Shown: positions 32,636-43,679 of the stretch, piece by piece
Layout of the letters: the number at the start of each line of letters is the position of its first letter
Numbering within the stretch: the stretch's first letter is position 1
Assembly: GCA_021186555.1 (NCBI GenBank)
Contig: JAJKFL010000042.1
Coordinates: forward strand, 43,251,980 to 43,315,979
DNA: 64,000 nt
DNA from: Reticulitermes speratus
Taxonomy: Eukaryota > Arthropoda > Insecta > Blattodea > Rhinotermitidae
Reading direction: 5' to 3'
Notes under the pieces: model-generated
What the model was told of the DNA's origin: nothing
The model's input: the letters and a program-made list of their open reading frames with translations, nothing else
Database searches by the model: none
Made by a program: the position numbers and the translations under genes

Positions 32636-33520
32636 AGTGTAAATACCCCAGAACTTGTAGACCTGATTCATTAAGCAAAAGACGAAATAGCTGAGAACAG
32701 TTTATAGAGTAACTGCTACTTCGTCTCCTTTTAGGAATTCTACACACAAAAGAGGATGGAAAACTTGCTTACAGAAGGTAGTAGACTGGCGGGGTGACGG
32801 TGACATATAAAGCAAATGGGATGCATTAAAATTGCATGTAACATTTTTGTAGGGAATTCTGTGCCGGAAATGACACTTGCTAGATCTGAGAGTAGATTGG
32901 AGCATAATATTAAAATGGTAAATCGGCTGGCGAATGCGGTTCGCGTTTTCATCCATCTAGCTTAGAGAAACTGGAGCTATTCCTGCACGCCGCAATGTAT
33001 CATCCCATGTGTGGTGCGTAATGGAGTAATGCAGGGCACCTTCCTTATTCTTAATTTGGTTTTTAATTGTTTACATCCGCATTTCTTAGGAATTTTGTCC
33101 CTACATTTCGTGAAACCGTGTGACCTCCTTGACTGGTTGAACAAATGTTGGCTCCGTGTAGTTACAAGGTTTCACCAGTCAAGAGACCTCGTCCCCATTT
33201 CGTTGTTTCTGATTTTAAAAGGGTTCCATGCTCTCTAAAATTCGAAATCCACTTCTGTTAGGTAAAATGCATTGTCTTAAAGAAAAGTCTCTAAGACGTG
33301 CGTTTGTTCGGAGGTGCTGAATCCGGAGGAATTGTGAGTATTGCAGTCTTTGGAATAATATCGGTGTCAGATAAGCCTGTAAGGAGAGTGTCAAAACACG
33401 GGAATGCACTCAGTTCTCTGCTTTCTTTGCGCGCTAGAGGTCAGCATCCTCTCTACTGTTACTGCAGTCACCGAGAGAGATCATCGGGCATTCTCATCTT
33501 GTGCTAACAGCGGAGATTTT

Positions 33521-33872
33521 TTAACCCTTCGAATAATAAAATAACCTGAATTATACTAGCGTAGTTAAAGATTCAGCACGTACCGCGCAGTAAACACACT
33601 CCGTCTCAGTTATACAAACCAGTCAGTTAATGTTGTACAGTGAAATAATCGCTGTTTGTTCTGAGTCCACACAAACACATAAATACAGTCCGTACCGCGC
33701 AGTAAACACACTCCACCTGCCTTATAAAACCAGTCAGTTATGCTGTATGGGGAAATAAGCGCGCTTTTTTCCCCTGAGAAGAACACAAGACTCTTAAGTT
33801 CACTCTGTGGGCAGAACGTAGAATTTTTGAGCTGGTGGCACATGTAGTAACCTCTGGGCATTAAAGGGTTAA
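33521..33872 (+). mobile_element. piggyBac-type MITE, two-unit copy (best preserved ends)
   Basis: It runs from TTAA-CCCTTCGAA at 33521 to TTAAAGGG-TTAA at 33872, with CCCTT/AAGGG inverted ends and TTAA on both sides. Head ATAACCTGAATTATACTAGC; two 114 bp units; tail GGGCAGAACGTAGAATTTTT. This copy best supports the piggyBac-type call. Confidence 0.8.
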
Positions 33873-33944
33873 TATGTGCCCCTGCTGTCAAAACGGGACG
33901 ACATAATGAAAATATAAAAGGTAAAGTTTACATTGTCACTGTCC

Positions 33945-34212
33945 ACACCATGAAGGCGTACAGGGAGAGTAGAGGTATAGCTCCACTTATTCTTAACCTC
34001 GACACTGGATGGGGTGAGTGGTCAGCTTCACGTCCCGGCCGCTTTATACCAAGGAAAGAACCTCGGTACGTATTGAATAAGGGGCTGGGTGGGCCCCAGA
34101 GCCAGTTTGGACATTTGGGAGAAGAGAAATTCTCTTGCCCCTGCCGGGATTGAAACCCCCTGATAGTTGAGCCCGTAGCCTGTCACTATACCAACTGAGA
34201 TACCCCGGCTCT
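33945..34212 (-). repeat. tRNA-derived SINE, family 1
   Basis: In the minus orientation: GCCGGGGTATCTCAGTTGG head, B-box region GGGGGTTTCAATCCCG, body CACCCAGCCCCTTATTCAAT and TCCATCCAGTGTCGAGG. Confidence 0.8.
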
Positions 34213-34683
34213 AACTGACACCCTATTAGTAACTGAATATCAGTGGAGTTTGTAAGCATACTGTTGCATTAAATCATGTCAAACTCTTGCACGAAGCCAG
34301 AATTTATCTGACTTTCATAACAATGGCCTCAGTTATCGCAAACCTTATGGCGTTATTTCTGACAAGTGTTAAATGTTATATTGTTGTGTGATGACAGGTG
34401 TTTGCGAGCATCGTTAGTCATGTGTTGACCGTGCACTGGACACATCGAACACGCCCCACGTTACAAGCCGCTCTGATTACTCCCCCACTGGAGCCCGGGG
34501 CATACACTGTCTTGCGCGTACCCTAACACTTCTAGGATATGTCGTACAGAGAGCTGGAGATGTTGGAGCAACAGTGGGGTAACTCCACACTTCGTAAACT
34601 GCGGAAAATTTCTGAAATTTGCATTTATTATTGCATTATGTGCAGTTGGTGAACATTGTTATACGGTAATTGGAACTGAATTA

Positions 34684-34816
34684 CCGTATTTACCGCCTCA
34701 TTAAGACGCGTTTTTTGCTATAAAATGCCCCCCAAAAATTACCCTGCACAAAAATACCTCGCTAATTATATGGTACGCCTTATCGCTTGTACCTTTTTAT
34801 GAGGTGGGAGACACGG
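34684..34816. mobile_element. Putative 133 bp TA-flanked MITE
   Basis: CCGTATTTACCGCCTCATTA on the left and CCGTGTCTCCCACCTCATAA read in from the right form a 15-of-20 TIR. TA occurs at 34682-34683 and 34817-34818. It is probably Tc1/mariner-like and old. Confidence 0.55.
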
Positions 34817-35004
34817 TAGAATATTTTTGTAATTAAAAATATGCAGATTGATTGTCTCCTTGTCGTGACAAACAGTATTTACTAAGAGATTTAATAAAGA
34901 TGCTAAATTTTTATACGGGGTGTTATTTAAGAACGCTGTTAATTGCTAATCCTGTATAACGTCTGTGATAGATGAATGCGTGAGTACGGAATATTGGTGC
35001 AGTG

Positions 35005-35135
35005 ATTCTGTGACAAACCTGTCCAAGTGCCACTTTCTGGAATACAAATCACAAACGGACGGCCCTGGGATCGAAACCGGGCCTGGGCGGTGAGAGGCCG
35101 GCGACTAGCCTACTGAGCCATGGCACGGTCTAATG
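35005..35135 (-). repeat. SINE family 4, head and part of body
   Basis: On the minus strand: CCGTGCCATGGCTCAGTAGG, CTAGTCGCCGGCCTCTCACC, then GGTTTCGATCCCAGG. Confidence 0.75.
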
Positions 35136-35429
35136 TATGTAAAATACGCCGATTTTTTTAAAGATGATAATTAATTTTCATGCGGAACTTGAAATGACTG
35201 TAGGAAGGAAACCTTTATAAGGCTGCAATAACTGACGAGAAGTTCTTCGAAAGATACTGTCTCGCCTCTTTTCCTTCCAGTTGCCATCATTGTTATGGTC
35301 GGTGGTACCAAACTGTAAGCACTGCCACCTGGTGCCGGAGCGAGGCAACTACAGAGTTTAGTCCTTCTTGCAGCAAAGACTTCACATGGGAGGATCTCTA
35401 TATTATATAGTCTATCGCCTGCAGTGTAT

Positions 35430-35655
35430 TTTATGATTTATTTGTGGCTTATTTAACGATGCTGTCAGTAGCTTAGAATATATAGCGTAGAATTACAGGA
35501 TGATTAATGTAGAATAATTTGGAAGGGATGTGGAAGGAAGCGACCATGGCCTAATTTATAGAACCGTGCCGGCATTTTCCTGGAGGGACTGAGGAAAAAG
35601 ACGAAATACTTCAGTTCGGATAGACAGTCTCCTGATTGAAATTTGAACCCAGGGC
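35430..35655 (+). repeat. Dispersed repeat family 5 (longest copy)
   Basis: TTATTTGTGGCTTATTTAAC, GATGCTGTCAGTAGCTTAG, TTTGGAAGGGATGTGGAAGG, CTGGAGGGACTGAGGAAAAA and CTCCTGATTGAAATTTGAAC. It is SINE-like in length. A B-box is suspected near TTTGAACCC; the class is unassigned. Confidence 0.6.
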
Positions 35656-35667
35656 CTCCCGATTAGG

Positions 35668-35955
35668 GCCGTGCTGTGGTATGGTATAGTCACTAGTCTA
35701 CGGGCTGGACGATTCGGGCTTCGAACCCCCGACAGGGGTAATATATTTCTTCTCCAAAACATGTAGAGCGGCTCTGGGGCCCACCCAGTCTCCTATTCAA
35801 AGGGTACCGGTTTTGTTTTTCCTCGGTGAAAGCGGCTCGGGTGTAAACTTAATCACTCTCCTCCATCTAGTGCCGAAGTTAAGAATGAGTGGAACTATAC
35901 TTCTACTCCCCATATACGCCATCATGGCGTGTACAGGGGCAACTTTACCTTTTAC
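35668..35955 (+). repeat. tRNA-derived SINE, family 1
   Basis: GGTATGGTATAGTCACTAG head, B box GGGCTTCGAACCCC, body CACCCAGTCTCCTATTCAAA and CTCCATCTAGTGCCGAAG, ending in CATCATGGCGTGTACAGGGG. Confidence 0.78.
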
Positions 35956-36105
35956 CGCTGATGCAGTTAGGCGCCAACCTGACGTTGCAGAGGCCCTGAT
36001 TCAATCCCAGGCCAGTCTGTGTGGATTTGTGGTGCACAAAGTGGCACTGGGACAGGCTTCTGTCCAAATACTTCGGTTTCCCTGTTAGTTTCATTCCAGC
36101 AATGT
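35956..36105 (+). repeat. SINE family 4, 3'-truncated
   Basis: GCAGTTAGGCGCCAACCTGA, B-box-like CTGATTCAATCCCAGG, GGATTTGTGGTGCACAAAGT. It directly follows a family 1 SINE. Confidence 0.65.
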
Positions 36106-36815
36106 ACGTTTCGTGTTTGTCTAACGATATGTAAAGTGATCAAGAGAGAGTGTCACTAAGTAGGACTCTTTAACACATCTCTCTCTTCCACCTCTCTCTT
36201 CTCCCACCCTCTCTCCCCTCTCTTTCTTCCTCTTACCTTCCTAGTGTGAAACAAATGATAACCATTTGAGGGTTTTGTTCAGTGTTACAATGTTGTTGAG
36301 AGTAATGACGCTTTTGCACTAAACGTTGCATATTAATTTTGCTATACGATGTTATGCAATGCTGCATAGAAAGTGCAGACCTTACACTAAGGACGAGACA
36401 AAGTGACTGCTACAGGTCTTGTGATGTGCGTGAAGATACTGTGAGATGTGCTGTTAAATTGGGTTATATATTTTATTTTCTGATGTCATGAGAGTCTCTT
36501 TATCACTAAGGTATGACGTGTTGTGAGGTTGCAAATTATGAGACGGCTTTAAGATATGGAGGGTAGCTGCGGACAGTCGACAAGGGATGGTCCTCCAGCT
36601 TGAAGGAGACGTGGGAGATTAACAGCTTGTGAAAATCCAACACGTTAAAAAATCACACAAGAAAAGAGACGATTTAATATTTAAAATATAAAATGTAATT
36701 ATGTGTTTTTGTAATGGGCATTTATGGGAAAGAAGATAAATTTGTACTAAATTTTGGCCGGCAGAGCTTAAGGATGGAGAAAGTTTGGAGGACCTAGTAG
36801 TAGATAGAACGAGTA
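36106..36815. other. No gene; CT-rich tract at 36177-36242
   Basis: A pyrimidine-rich stretch of TCTCTC/CCTCTC blocks. The remainder is unassigned. Confidence 0.5.
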
Positions 36816-37312
36816 TTGAAGCGCGTTCTCGTAACCATTGTTGCCGTGGAAAAGCAATAAGTATTAAATATTATGAGTGTGTGTCCGTAGCCTCAGTTGT
36901 CCAGCATGCAAAGCGCATGCGCTGTACTGTATTGTCATCTGTGGCCTGTCTAAGTCTACTATATTTTCCACATTATCTCATAAACGGCACGATTTTCGGA
37001 AATAATTTATTGAATATAAAATGTGCGTTTTGCTTTTCTCTACGACTTTTGTCTGAAACATTTCTCATTCTATGAAGAATTGAGCGAGATGTTGTCATAA
37101 ATGCACATAGGTCTTCATGTAAATTACCCGTTATTCTTGTCAGATTTTAATGAAACTTGAATTTTCTCGACTGATTTTCGAAAAATACTGAGATATAAAA
37201 TTTAATAAAATCTGTCCTGTGGAAGCCGAAATGTTCCATGGGGCCAGACGGACAGGCAGAGAGACATGGCGAAGATAATGGTCGCTATTCGCAATATTGC
37301 GAGCGTATCTAA
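36816..37312 (+). mobile_element. ~490 bp MITE-like element, copy 4
   Basis: It starts TTGAAGCGCGTTCTCGTAAC, with GTCCAGCATGCAAAGCGCAT, GAGCGAGATGTTGTCATAAA and AGACGGACAGGCAGAGAGAC; the right end is GCGAGCGTATCTAA. Confidence 0.75.
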
Positions 37313-38185
37313 AAACGAACTTAAATGGAATATTGTAGATATGTTTTTTTCAGGAAAGAGTGATAAGTGTGAACCACAAACTGCTCTCAATCCAAGGGAC
37401 ATTCTAAGGATATAATTTCTTTCCAACTACAGACGTCCCACTGTAGTGTAAGTCACTCTCATCCTCATATTTTGGTGTTTCTGCATGTTCAACATCGCTC
37501 GTATTGCAGATTCATAGCCGACGGGGTAATCGTCAAATTTCTTCATATTCGCTGTGAATTTCCACCCGCTGTTCAGGCCATGTGGTGTCATTATCACTAG
37601 AATATACACAGTTCAACATAAATGCGTTCCTCGGGCAGAGATAGAGTAGGCATGCTGGCACAAACGAGTTCTATAATGATCAAATAACGTACCGTATACA
37701 AATAGCGCTTTCCATTATCGCCACTCATGGATATAAATAACAGGTTTCTGCCGGTCTCTGTCTGTGTCTTAGTTCTTTATAAATTTACCAATCGTAATAG
37801 AAATATTTGAGGTGCCAAAGAACGTTCGAGCGAACACTGTACCTCGTTCCCTCATGGTAATCATCATATATAATTGGGAAGCTCAGAATTTCTGATTGGT
37901 ATAAGAAACACGAAATGCCAGACCTTACGTTTGTCTGACGCCAGAATTTTCCACAAACATCAATTGTGTAGGGCGACAGTGATTTTTAATTCGCTACAGA
38001 ATGTAAACTAGCCATAGCCAGAGGTAATTATAGCTTAAACAGGGATAGAAAAGGACTTAAAGTTAGTAAGAATGTATAAGAACCGTAATCAATAAAGGAG
38101 AATACTTTGTATGCAGAAAGTATTATAATGAGGGGCCTCGCAATTTATACAGCTTTCGTTTCACATAGCATTGTTATGTTCAGTG
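37313..38185. other. No recognised feature
   Basis: AT-rich unique-looking DNA. Minus-strand open frames at 37202-37609 show no family motif. Confidence 0.45.
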
Positions 38186-38189
38186 AATC

Positions 38190-38262
38190 AAGAGCAGTAC
38201 AGGCTGTACTGTGGCACAAGCCGGCCTCTCACCGCAGAGGCCCGGGTTCGATCCCAGAAAAA
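38190..38262 (+). repeat. SINE family 4, head only
   Basis: GTACTGTGGCACAAGCCGGC, CTCTCACCGCAGAGGCCCGG and GTTCGATCCCAG: A- and B-box region of family 4 with no body. Confidence 0.65.
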
Positions 38263-38298
38263 TCCTTCCTAAATATGTTCTAAACACAAATTGTGAAC

Positions 38299-38331
38299 AT
38301 GAGGATGACCTTAAATAGGTCGAAACATGTA
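38299..38331 (+). ncRNA. Hammerhead-like hairpin (PLE type)
   Basis: UGAGGA-U is followed by the perfect 5 bp stem GACCU/AGGUC (38307-38311 with 38317-38321), a 5 nt loop, GAAAC and AUGUA. C3 of the hammerhead core is A here and helix I is only partly complementary, so it is likely a relic. Confidence 0.5.
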
Positions 38332-38339
38332 GTGCTGTA

Positions 38340-39000
38340 TAATAAATGGAATTTAGTTGTGTTTGGACGGGTGTTGACTTGATTCCTCCAAGTGGAACTT
38401 TCATATTGTCGATTTCGTGCATTAAGAATGGAATTTATACCATAGCAACAAATGTACTTCCAGTGTTTAAAATGTATTGCAGTTTAGGTGTACATATACG
38501 CTGTCCTAGATGTTTCGGCGAATGTTTGCAACCCTCAGTGAGACCGTGACACAAAGAAACACAAACACAATGCTACAACCTCCTCAGATATGTACAATGC
38601 ATGACTGTAACCAATAGTGCACAGCACAGCAGGTTAGACGGACGCTACAGGACTGGATCTTTTTGTATCGAAGATACTGTTTTAGATGTTTGTACGCAAG
38701 TAGCTAGCTACATATGACATAAAAACGATATGTTAAGGAATTACTTCTTTACCTTGCAGTAATGCGTGGGTCAAAATGCAACATACCACATATTTCAGCA
38801 AAATAGCCTGTCTTAGCCACTTTGCTGGCTGTAATAGTGTTTTCCTTAAACATTCACTTGACTGATAATATACTGTATATGTATTATATAGAGTATTTTT
38901 ATATATATTATACGTAATATATCAAATAATAATAAATATAACAATATAATATATAAAATCGTGATCCGACAAATGAACACTCTTTATTATCTGCTATTTA
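38340..39000. other. No gene; AT-rich palindromic stretch 38865-38960
   Basis: TATATAGAGTATTTTTATAT and TATATTATACGTAATATATC lie in a very AT-rich segment. No element boundary is visible. Confidence 0.4.
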
Positions 39001-39020
39001 ATACAGTCTATATTAAAAAT

Positions 39021-39063
39021 AGTCCAACATGTTTCGAACTATGTTAGTTCATCTTCAGGGACT
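39021..39063 (-). ncRNA. Complete hammerhead-ribozyme-like motif (PLE type, minimal helix III)
   Basis: Reading the minus strand from 39063 down: AGUCC, then CUGAAGA (39058-39052), one extra U, GAACUA, a 3 nt loop, UAGUUC, GAAAC, AUGUU and GGACU (39025-39021). Helix I pairs AGUCC with GGACU (5 bp). Helix II pairs GAACUA with UAGUUC (6 bp). Helix III is just A-U and C-G around AU, placing the predicted cleavage after the U at 39026. All invariant core bases (CUGANGA, GAAA, UH) are present; the extra U before helix II is a departure from the textbook core. Hammerheads with tiny helix III are known from Penelope-like elements. Activity is unproven. Confidence 0.65.
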
Positions 39064-40012
39064 CAATTGTTTATTACACCAGCTATAGACGTACGGTACT
39101 CATTAAAATATATAAATTAGTAGATAAAATGTCGCTAACTGTGTTGAGTTTGTGGTCACTGTACCTGCTGCTTCGTGAACACCATTTGTTTGTTTGTGGT
39201 ATACGATTTTATGTAATCAAGAAAATGTACGGTACAAATAACATAAAGTTTATAATATAATATATTGTAGTATATGCACGTACAGGTATGGGCAGTGTTA
39301 AATTTCACTTGACTGTTTCTTTCTCCTGTATGAAATGACTAGAATGCTGTGACAAGGCCTAGACAAAAATTACGTCTGAAAATGACACACCTTTTCTCAT
39401 ACTGTGACAAGATTTTACTGAAATGTTTTTTTTAGGGCTGTACAATTGCAAAAGGCGGGCCGCACAGTGTCACTGATAGAGCTCTTGTGAGCACTGTTAT
39501 TAAGGAATACCCGAGCAACTCCTAGATCCTCAAAACCGATTCTGTTTCTTGGAGTTAGTTAATGTCGCCTTGTGATGTTAAAGTTTTATTAGCGATTGTA
39601 ATGCTGTGATTTTTTCTTGTAATATGTTATTGATCTTATCACCAGGCAAGAAATACTTTGTTATTGGAACAGGTTGGTAAAGTGAGACTTAATTATAATT
39701 ATGCGAATTTAAACCGTGGTGATGGTTCATAGGTCTCCCGCGCAGGTACATCTAAAACCAGTTTCATTTTGATAAGGTTTTTTGGTGTTGAAAATGAGAG
39801 CGCACGTGTTTCTGGGTAGATGTTATAGAAATGCGGCATCTATCACTTTCTTACTGCGTGTTACAAGCCAACGAGTTGGGCAGTAAAATGAACTTTTACG
39901 AGTGGCAAGATATTGTCATCCCCATTCTGAGAAGCGTGTCAGTTCACAAGGTGACAAAAATCTGTATCTAAATATCAGTAACTAAATAAATAGATAGATA
40001 AATAAATAAATA
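39064..40012. other. No recognised feature
   Basis: Unique-looking, AT-rich; no element boundary or coding signature seen. Confidence 0.45.
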
Positions 40013-41295
40013 AACAAACCAATCCTAGCTATCCATCCATTCGTCCATCCATCCATCCACTCACCTCTCTGTCTGTCCGTCCTTTCGTCGGTCCATCCAT
40101 CCATCCATCCATCCATCCACTCACCTCTCTGTCCGTCCTTTCGTCGGTCCATCCATCCATCCATCCATCCATCCATCCATCCACTCACCTCTCTGTCTTT
40201 CCGTCCTTTCGTCGGTCCATCCATCCATCCATCCACCCATCCATCCACCCACCTCTCTGTCCGTCCTTTCGTCGGTCCATCCATCCATCCGTCCATCCAT
40301 CCATCCATCCATCCACCCACCTCTGTCCGTCCTTTCGTCGGTCCATCCATCCATCCATCCATCCATCCACTCACCTCTCTGTCCGTCCTTTCGTCGGTCC
40401 ATCCATCCATCCATTCATCCATCCATCCATCCACTCACCTCTCTGTCCGTCCTTTCGTCGGTCCATCCATCCGTCCATCCATCCATCCATCCATCCACCC
40501 ACCTCTGTCCGTCCTTTCGTCGGTCCATCCATCCATCCATCCATCCATCCATCCATCCATCCACTCACCTCTCTGTCCGTCCTTTCGTCGGTCCATCCAT
40601 CCATCCATCCATCCATCCATCCATCCATCCACTCACCTCTCTGTCCGTCCTTTCGTCGGTCCATCCATCCATCCATCCATCCACTCACCTCTCTGTCCGT
40701 CCTTTCGTCGGTCCATCCATCCATCCGTCCATCCATCCATCCATCCATCCATCCATCCACCCACCTCTGTCCGTCCTTTCGTCGGTCCATCCATCCATCC
40801 ATCCATCCATCCATCCACTCACCTCTCTGTCCGTCCTTTCGTCGGGCCATCCATCCATCCATCCATCCATCCATCCATCCATCCATCCACTCACCTCTCT
40901 GTCTGTCCGTCCTTTCGTCGGTCCATCCATCCATCCATCCATCCACCCACCCACCTCTCTGTCTGTCTGTCCTTTCTTCGGTCCATCCATCCATCCATCC
41001 ACCCATCCATCCACCCACCTCTCTGTCTGTCTGTCCTTTCGTCGGTCCATCCATCCATCCATCCACCCATCCATCCACCCACCTCTCTGTCTGTCTGTCC
41101 TTTCGTCGGTCCATCCATCCATCCATCCACCCATCCATCCACCCACCTCTCTGTCTGTCTGTCCTTTCGTCGGTCCATCCATCCATCCATCCATCCACCC
41201 ATCCATCCACCCACCTCTCTGTCCGTCCTTTCATCGGTCCATCCATCCATCCATCCATCCACCCATCCATCCGTCTGTCTGTCCGTCTGCCTGCC
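40013..41295. repeat. Compound (CCAT)n minisatellite
   Basis: Blocks of CCAT/ATCC alternate with a fixed spacer containing CTCACCTCTCTGTCCGTCC, TTTCGTCGGT. About twenty block-plus-spacer units. The minus strand stays open as tryptophan- and aspartate-rich repeats (MDGW), an artefact of composition. Blocks past 40910 use CTGTCTGTCTGTCC spacers, a second subfamily. Confidence 0.95.
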
Positions 41296-41399
41296 CAATC
41301 CATATCTGTGGCCCTGCAGATCAAAGCCGTACACATCTTTACGTTGTCCAGGTTTATTGAATCTTCTTTATAGACTTTTGATAGGCATTCCTGAGTGGG

Positions 41400-41879
41400 G
41401 ATCGGCCCGTTACAAGGCCACCACCTGCACAGGACACAACAATGACACAAAATCCCGTGACAGACATCTGTGCCTCTAAGGACGTAACGAGCCAAGATCG
41501 GCCCGTTACAAGGCCACCACCTGCACAGGACACAACAATGACACAAAATCCCGTGACAGACATCTGTGCCTCTAAGGACGTAACGAGCCAAGATCGGCCC
41601 GTTACAAGGCCACCACCTGCACAGGACACAACAATGACACAAAATCCCGTGACAGACATCTGTGCTTCTAAGGACGTAACGAGCCAAGATCGGCCCGTTA
41701 CAAGGCCACCACCTGCACAGGACACAACAATGACACAAAATCCCGTGACAGACATCTGTGCTTCTAAGGACGTAACGAGCCAAGATCGGCCCGTTACAAG
41801 GCCACCACCTGCACAGGACACAACAATGACACAAAATCCCGTGACAGACATCTGTGCCTCTAAGGACGTAACGAGCAAC
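41400..41879. repeat. Satellite F: five exact-length 96 bp units
   Basis: The unit contains GATCGGCCCGTTACAAGGCC, ACCACCTGCACAGGACACAA and GTGACAGACATCTGTGCCTC. 480 bp is 5 x 96. Only a CCTCT/CTTCT change and the unit ends vary, so it is recent. 96 is a multiple of three, so both strands are open; with the adjacent CCAT tract they make a spurious 508-codon minus-strand frame. Confidence 0.96.
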
Positions 41880-42078
41880 GGTAGCCCGTACTAACATCTT
41901 TTGTCGACTTTCAACATGACTTGAAATTAACTGTTTCAGACGGACTGATCTGGGTGGGTTCTTCCTTTACCTTTTCACATAAGGACATAATAAGATCCAA
42001 TTTTCTTGAAAGACGTGGCATCTGCGTCCGTCTGAATAGACCGGCGAGTTAAAAAGTACTTTAAAATTACGTACCGTC

Positions 42079-42110
42079 TCTCTCTCTCTCTCTCTCTCCG
42101 TATCTCTCTC
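42079..42110. repeat. (TC)n microsatellite
   Basis: Tandem TC run with short interruptions. Confidence 0.9.
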
Positions 42111-42205
42111 ACTGTGCAACATTCTAGTCCCCACCTTGAAGTAATCGATGCTTAGACTTTGTGACGTCAAAGGGTTAGACAGTAGCCATGTTTATATCTT
42201 GAACA

Positions 42206-42462
42206 CACACACACACACAAACATACGAAACAGGTAGACAGACAGACAAACCAACCAAACAACCAACCAATCAGCCAACCAGCCAACCAACCACCCAATC
42301 AACCAACCAACCAAACAACAATCAACCCACAACCAACTTACCAATTAACCAATCAATCAATCACCAACCAACCTAACAACGAACCAATCAACCAACAACT
42401 AACTAACTAACTAGCTAACTCACTGACTAACTAACTAACTAACTAAACTAAACAACCTAACT
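42206..42462. repeat. (CA)n and degenerate (CCAA)n/(AACT)n microsatellite
   Basis: CACACACACA is followed by about 230 bp of ACCAACCAATCA-type repeats ending in CTAACTAACTAA. It abuts a minus-strand LINE tail, as do similar CTAA tracts at 17330 and 46830. Confidence 0.88.
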
Positions 42463-42560
42463 CCATCGAACATAATCCTTCTTCTCAAGCTGATCATCCT
42501 CACCTAGTCAAGAAATTCCTTGCATTTTATAGAACTGTTCTTTACGCCATAACCCGAGCG
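42463..42560 (-). pseudogene. LINE extreme 3' tail
   Basis: On the minus strand KEFLD, a stop, then VRMISL and RRRIMF match the GEFLDQL-DYQLL tail that precedes CTAA-type microsatellites in these LINEs. Confidence 0.5.
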
Positions 42561-42715
42561 CGATAAACAAGTCTATACTCACGCACTGTATTTATTTGAG
42601 ATACACTTTGATATTATGCTCACGTCTGTGTCTAGTTTCTTACCGTGAGCTGTCCTAACAGAGTCTTGCCTACTGAAGACTTTCTCAAGACAGCAAGCAT
42701 TCAGAATACCATCTT

Positions 42716-42865
42716 CTGGAATGTGACGCCGTGTAGCATGTTACAAATTGTTCAACTTTTTTTTGGAACCTACAGCTTCCATCTGCAGGGTAAATGGAGG
42801 CAGTGAGGTCTTACCGAAACTTTGGTAGATTTTTTTACCAGACCATACGGTGTCTCATTCTAGAT
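42716..42865. mobile_element. PLE-like head-to-head pair
   Basis: GAATGTGACGCCGTGTAGCA on the left faces ACCATACGGTGTCTCATTC on the right. CTTCCATCTGCAGGGTAAAT and GGAGGCAGTGAGGTCTTACC lie between, the latter followed by GAAAC. Core boxes are decayed. Confidence 0.55.
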
Positions 42866-42990
42866 TGAAAGTAATACTTATCGTCCCTGTATTTATGTGG
42901 ACGTGATGAGGAAAGACACGAGAATCTTCAGACGGGATAACCAGACTCCGAGTCATTAATCGAAATCGGAATCCCCAGGTTAAATACCCA
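42866..42990. repeat. Dispersed repeat family 5 fragment (weak)
   Basis: GATGAGGAAAGACACGAGAA, then ATCTTCAGACGGGATAACCA, loosely matches the ACTGAGGAAAAAGACGAAAT segment of family 5. Confidence 0.3.
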
Positions 42991-43678
42991 CAACAGTGTG
43001 AACCGCGCTGTGTGTTAACTTTATTTTCAGCTTTCCTGTACAGTGTTGTTCCACTCCGAAAACACAATGATCAGCAAATTCCTATCAAACACAATATCTG
43101 ATTCTTTGAAATATACAGAGGTGTAGGATTATTTCATATTTTATCTACGATTCTATGTTCTGACATAACGTTCCTCGCCTGAAATAAAGTTTATGTGAAA
43201 CTCAATAAAGCAACTCCAAGAAAATACCTAAAAAAGCTTTTTCAAATAATGGGAATACGATGTTATGTCTTGAACGTACGAGTTATAGAAACATAAATGT
43301 TATGTCTTCCGCAAAGATGAAACCCAGAATATCTGCACCAAACCCGAAGTTCCCGGCAATGACTAAAACGAAGGGCGAACTTCTGATACCTTACAGCCCC
43401 TCAGGACATTCGTGATACGAAACATTTCATCTCACCCCAATTCACCGGCGCGTAACACTAAAAATTCTTCCACCCTCTTGACAGTAACCACAAGTGCGCT
43501 TTTACTCCTCACCCTGCGGCTGCTAAGAAAGTGCAGAGTTTTTACACTTTTAAACGCTGAAATTTCATCGCATGGGGTTGATGTTATTAGGTGCCCAGCA
43601 GTGCATCTAACCTAAAATAATCACATTTCCCTCTGCAGTTTCCGTCTTGATTTGTTCGTTATTTATACAGTTTTGTTT
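42991..43678. other. No recognised feature
   Basis: No element end or coding signature seen. Confidence 0.4.
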
Positions 43679-43679
43679 T

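Noticed and set aside
33125..33190. Short inverted repeat CTTGACTGGT/ACCAGTCAAG
   Set aside because: Ten-base arms 35 bp apart without element ends; could be chance.
36177..36248. Polypyrimidine tract with CTTCCTAG as a splice acceptor
   Set aside because: The downstream frames hit stops quickly and no coding-like sequence follows.
40371..41897. 508-codon minus-strand open frame
   Set aside because: It is composed only of the 96 bp repeat and CCAT minisatellite translated; both periods are multiples of three or stop-free by composition.
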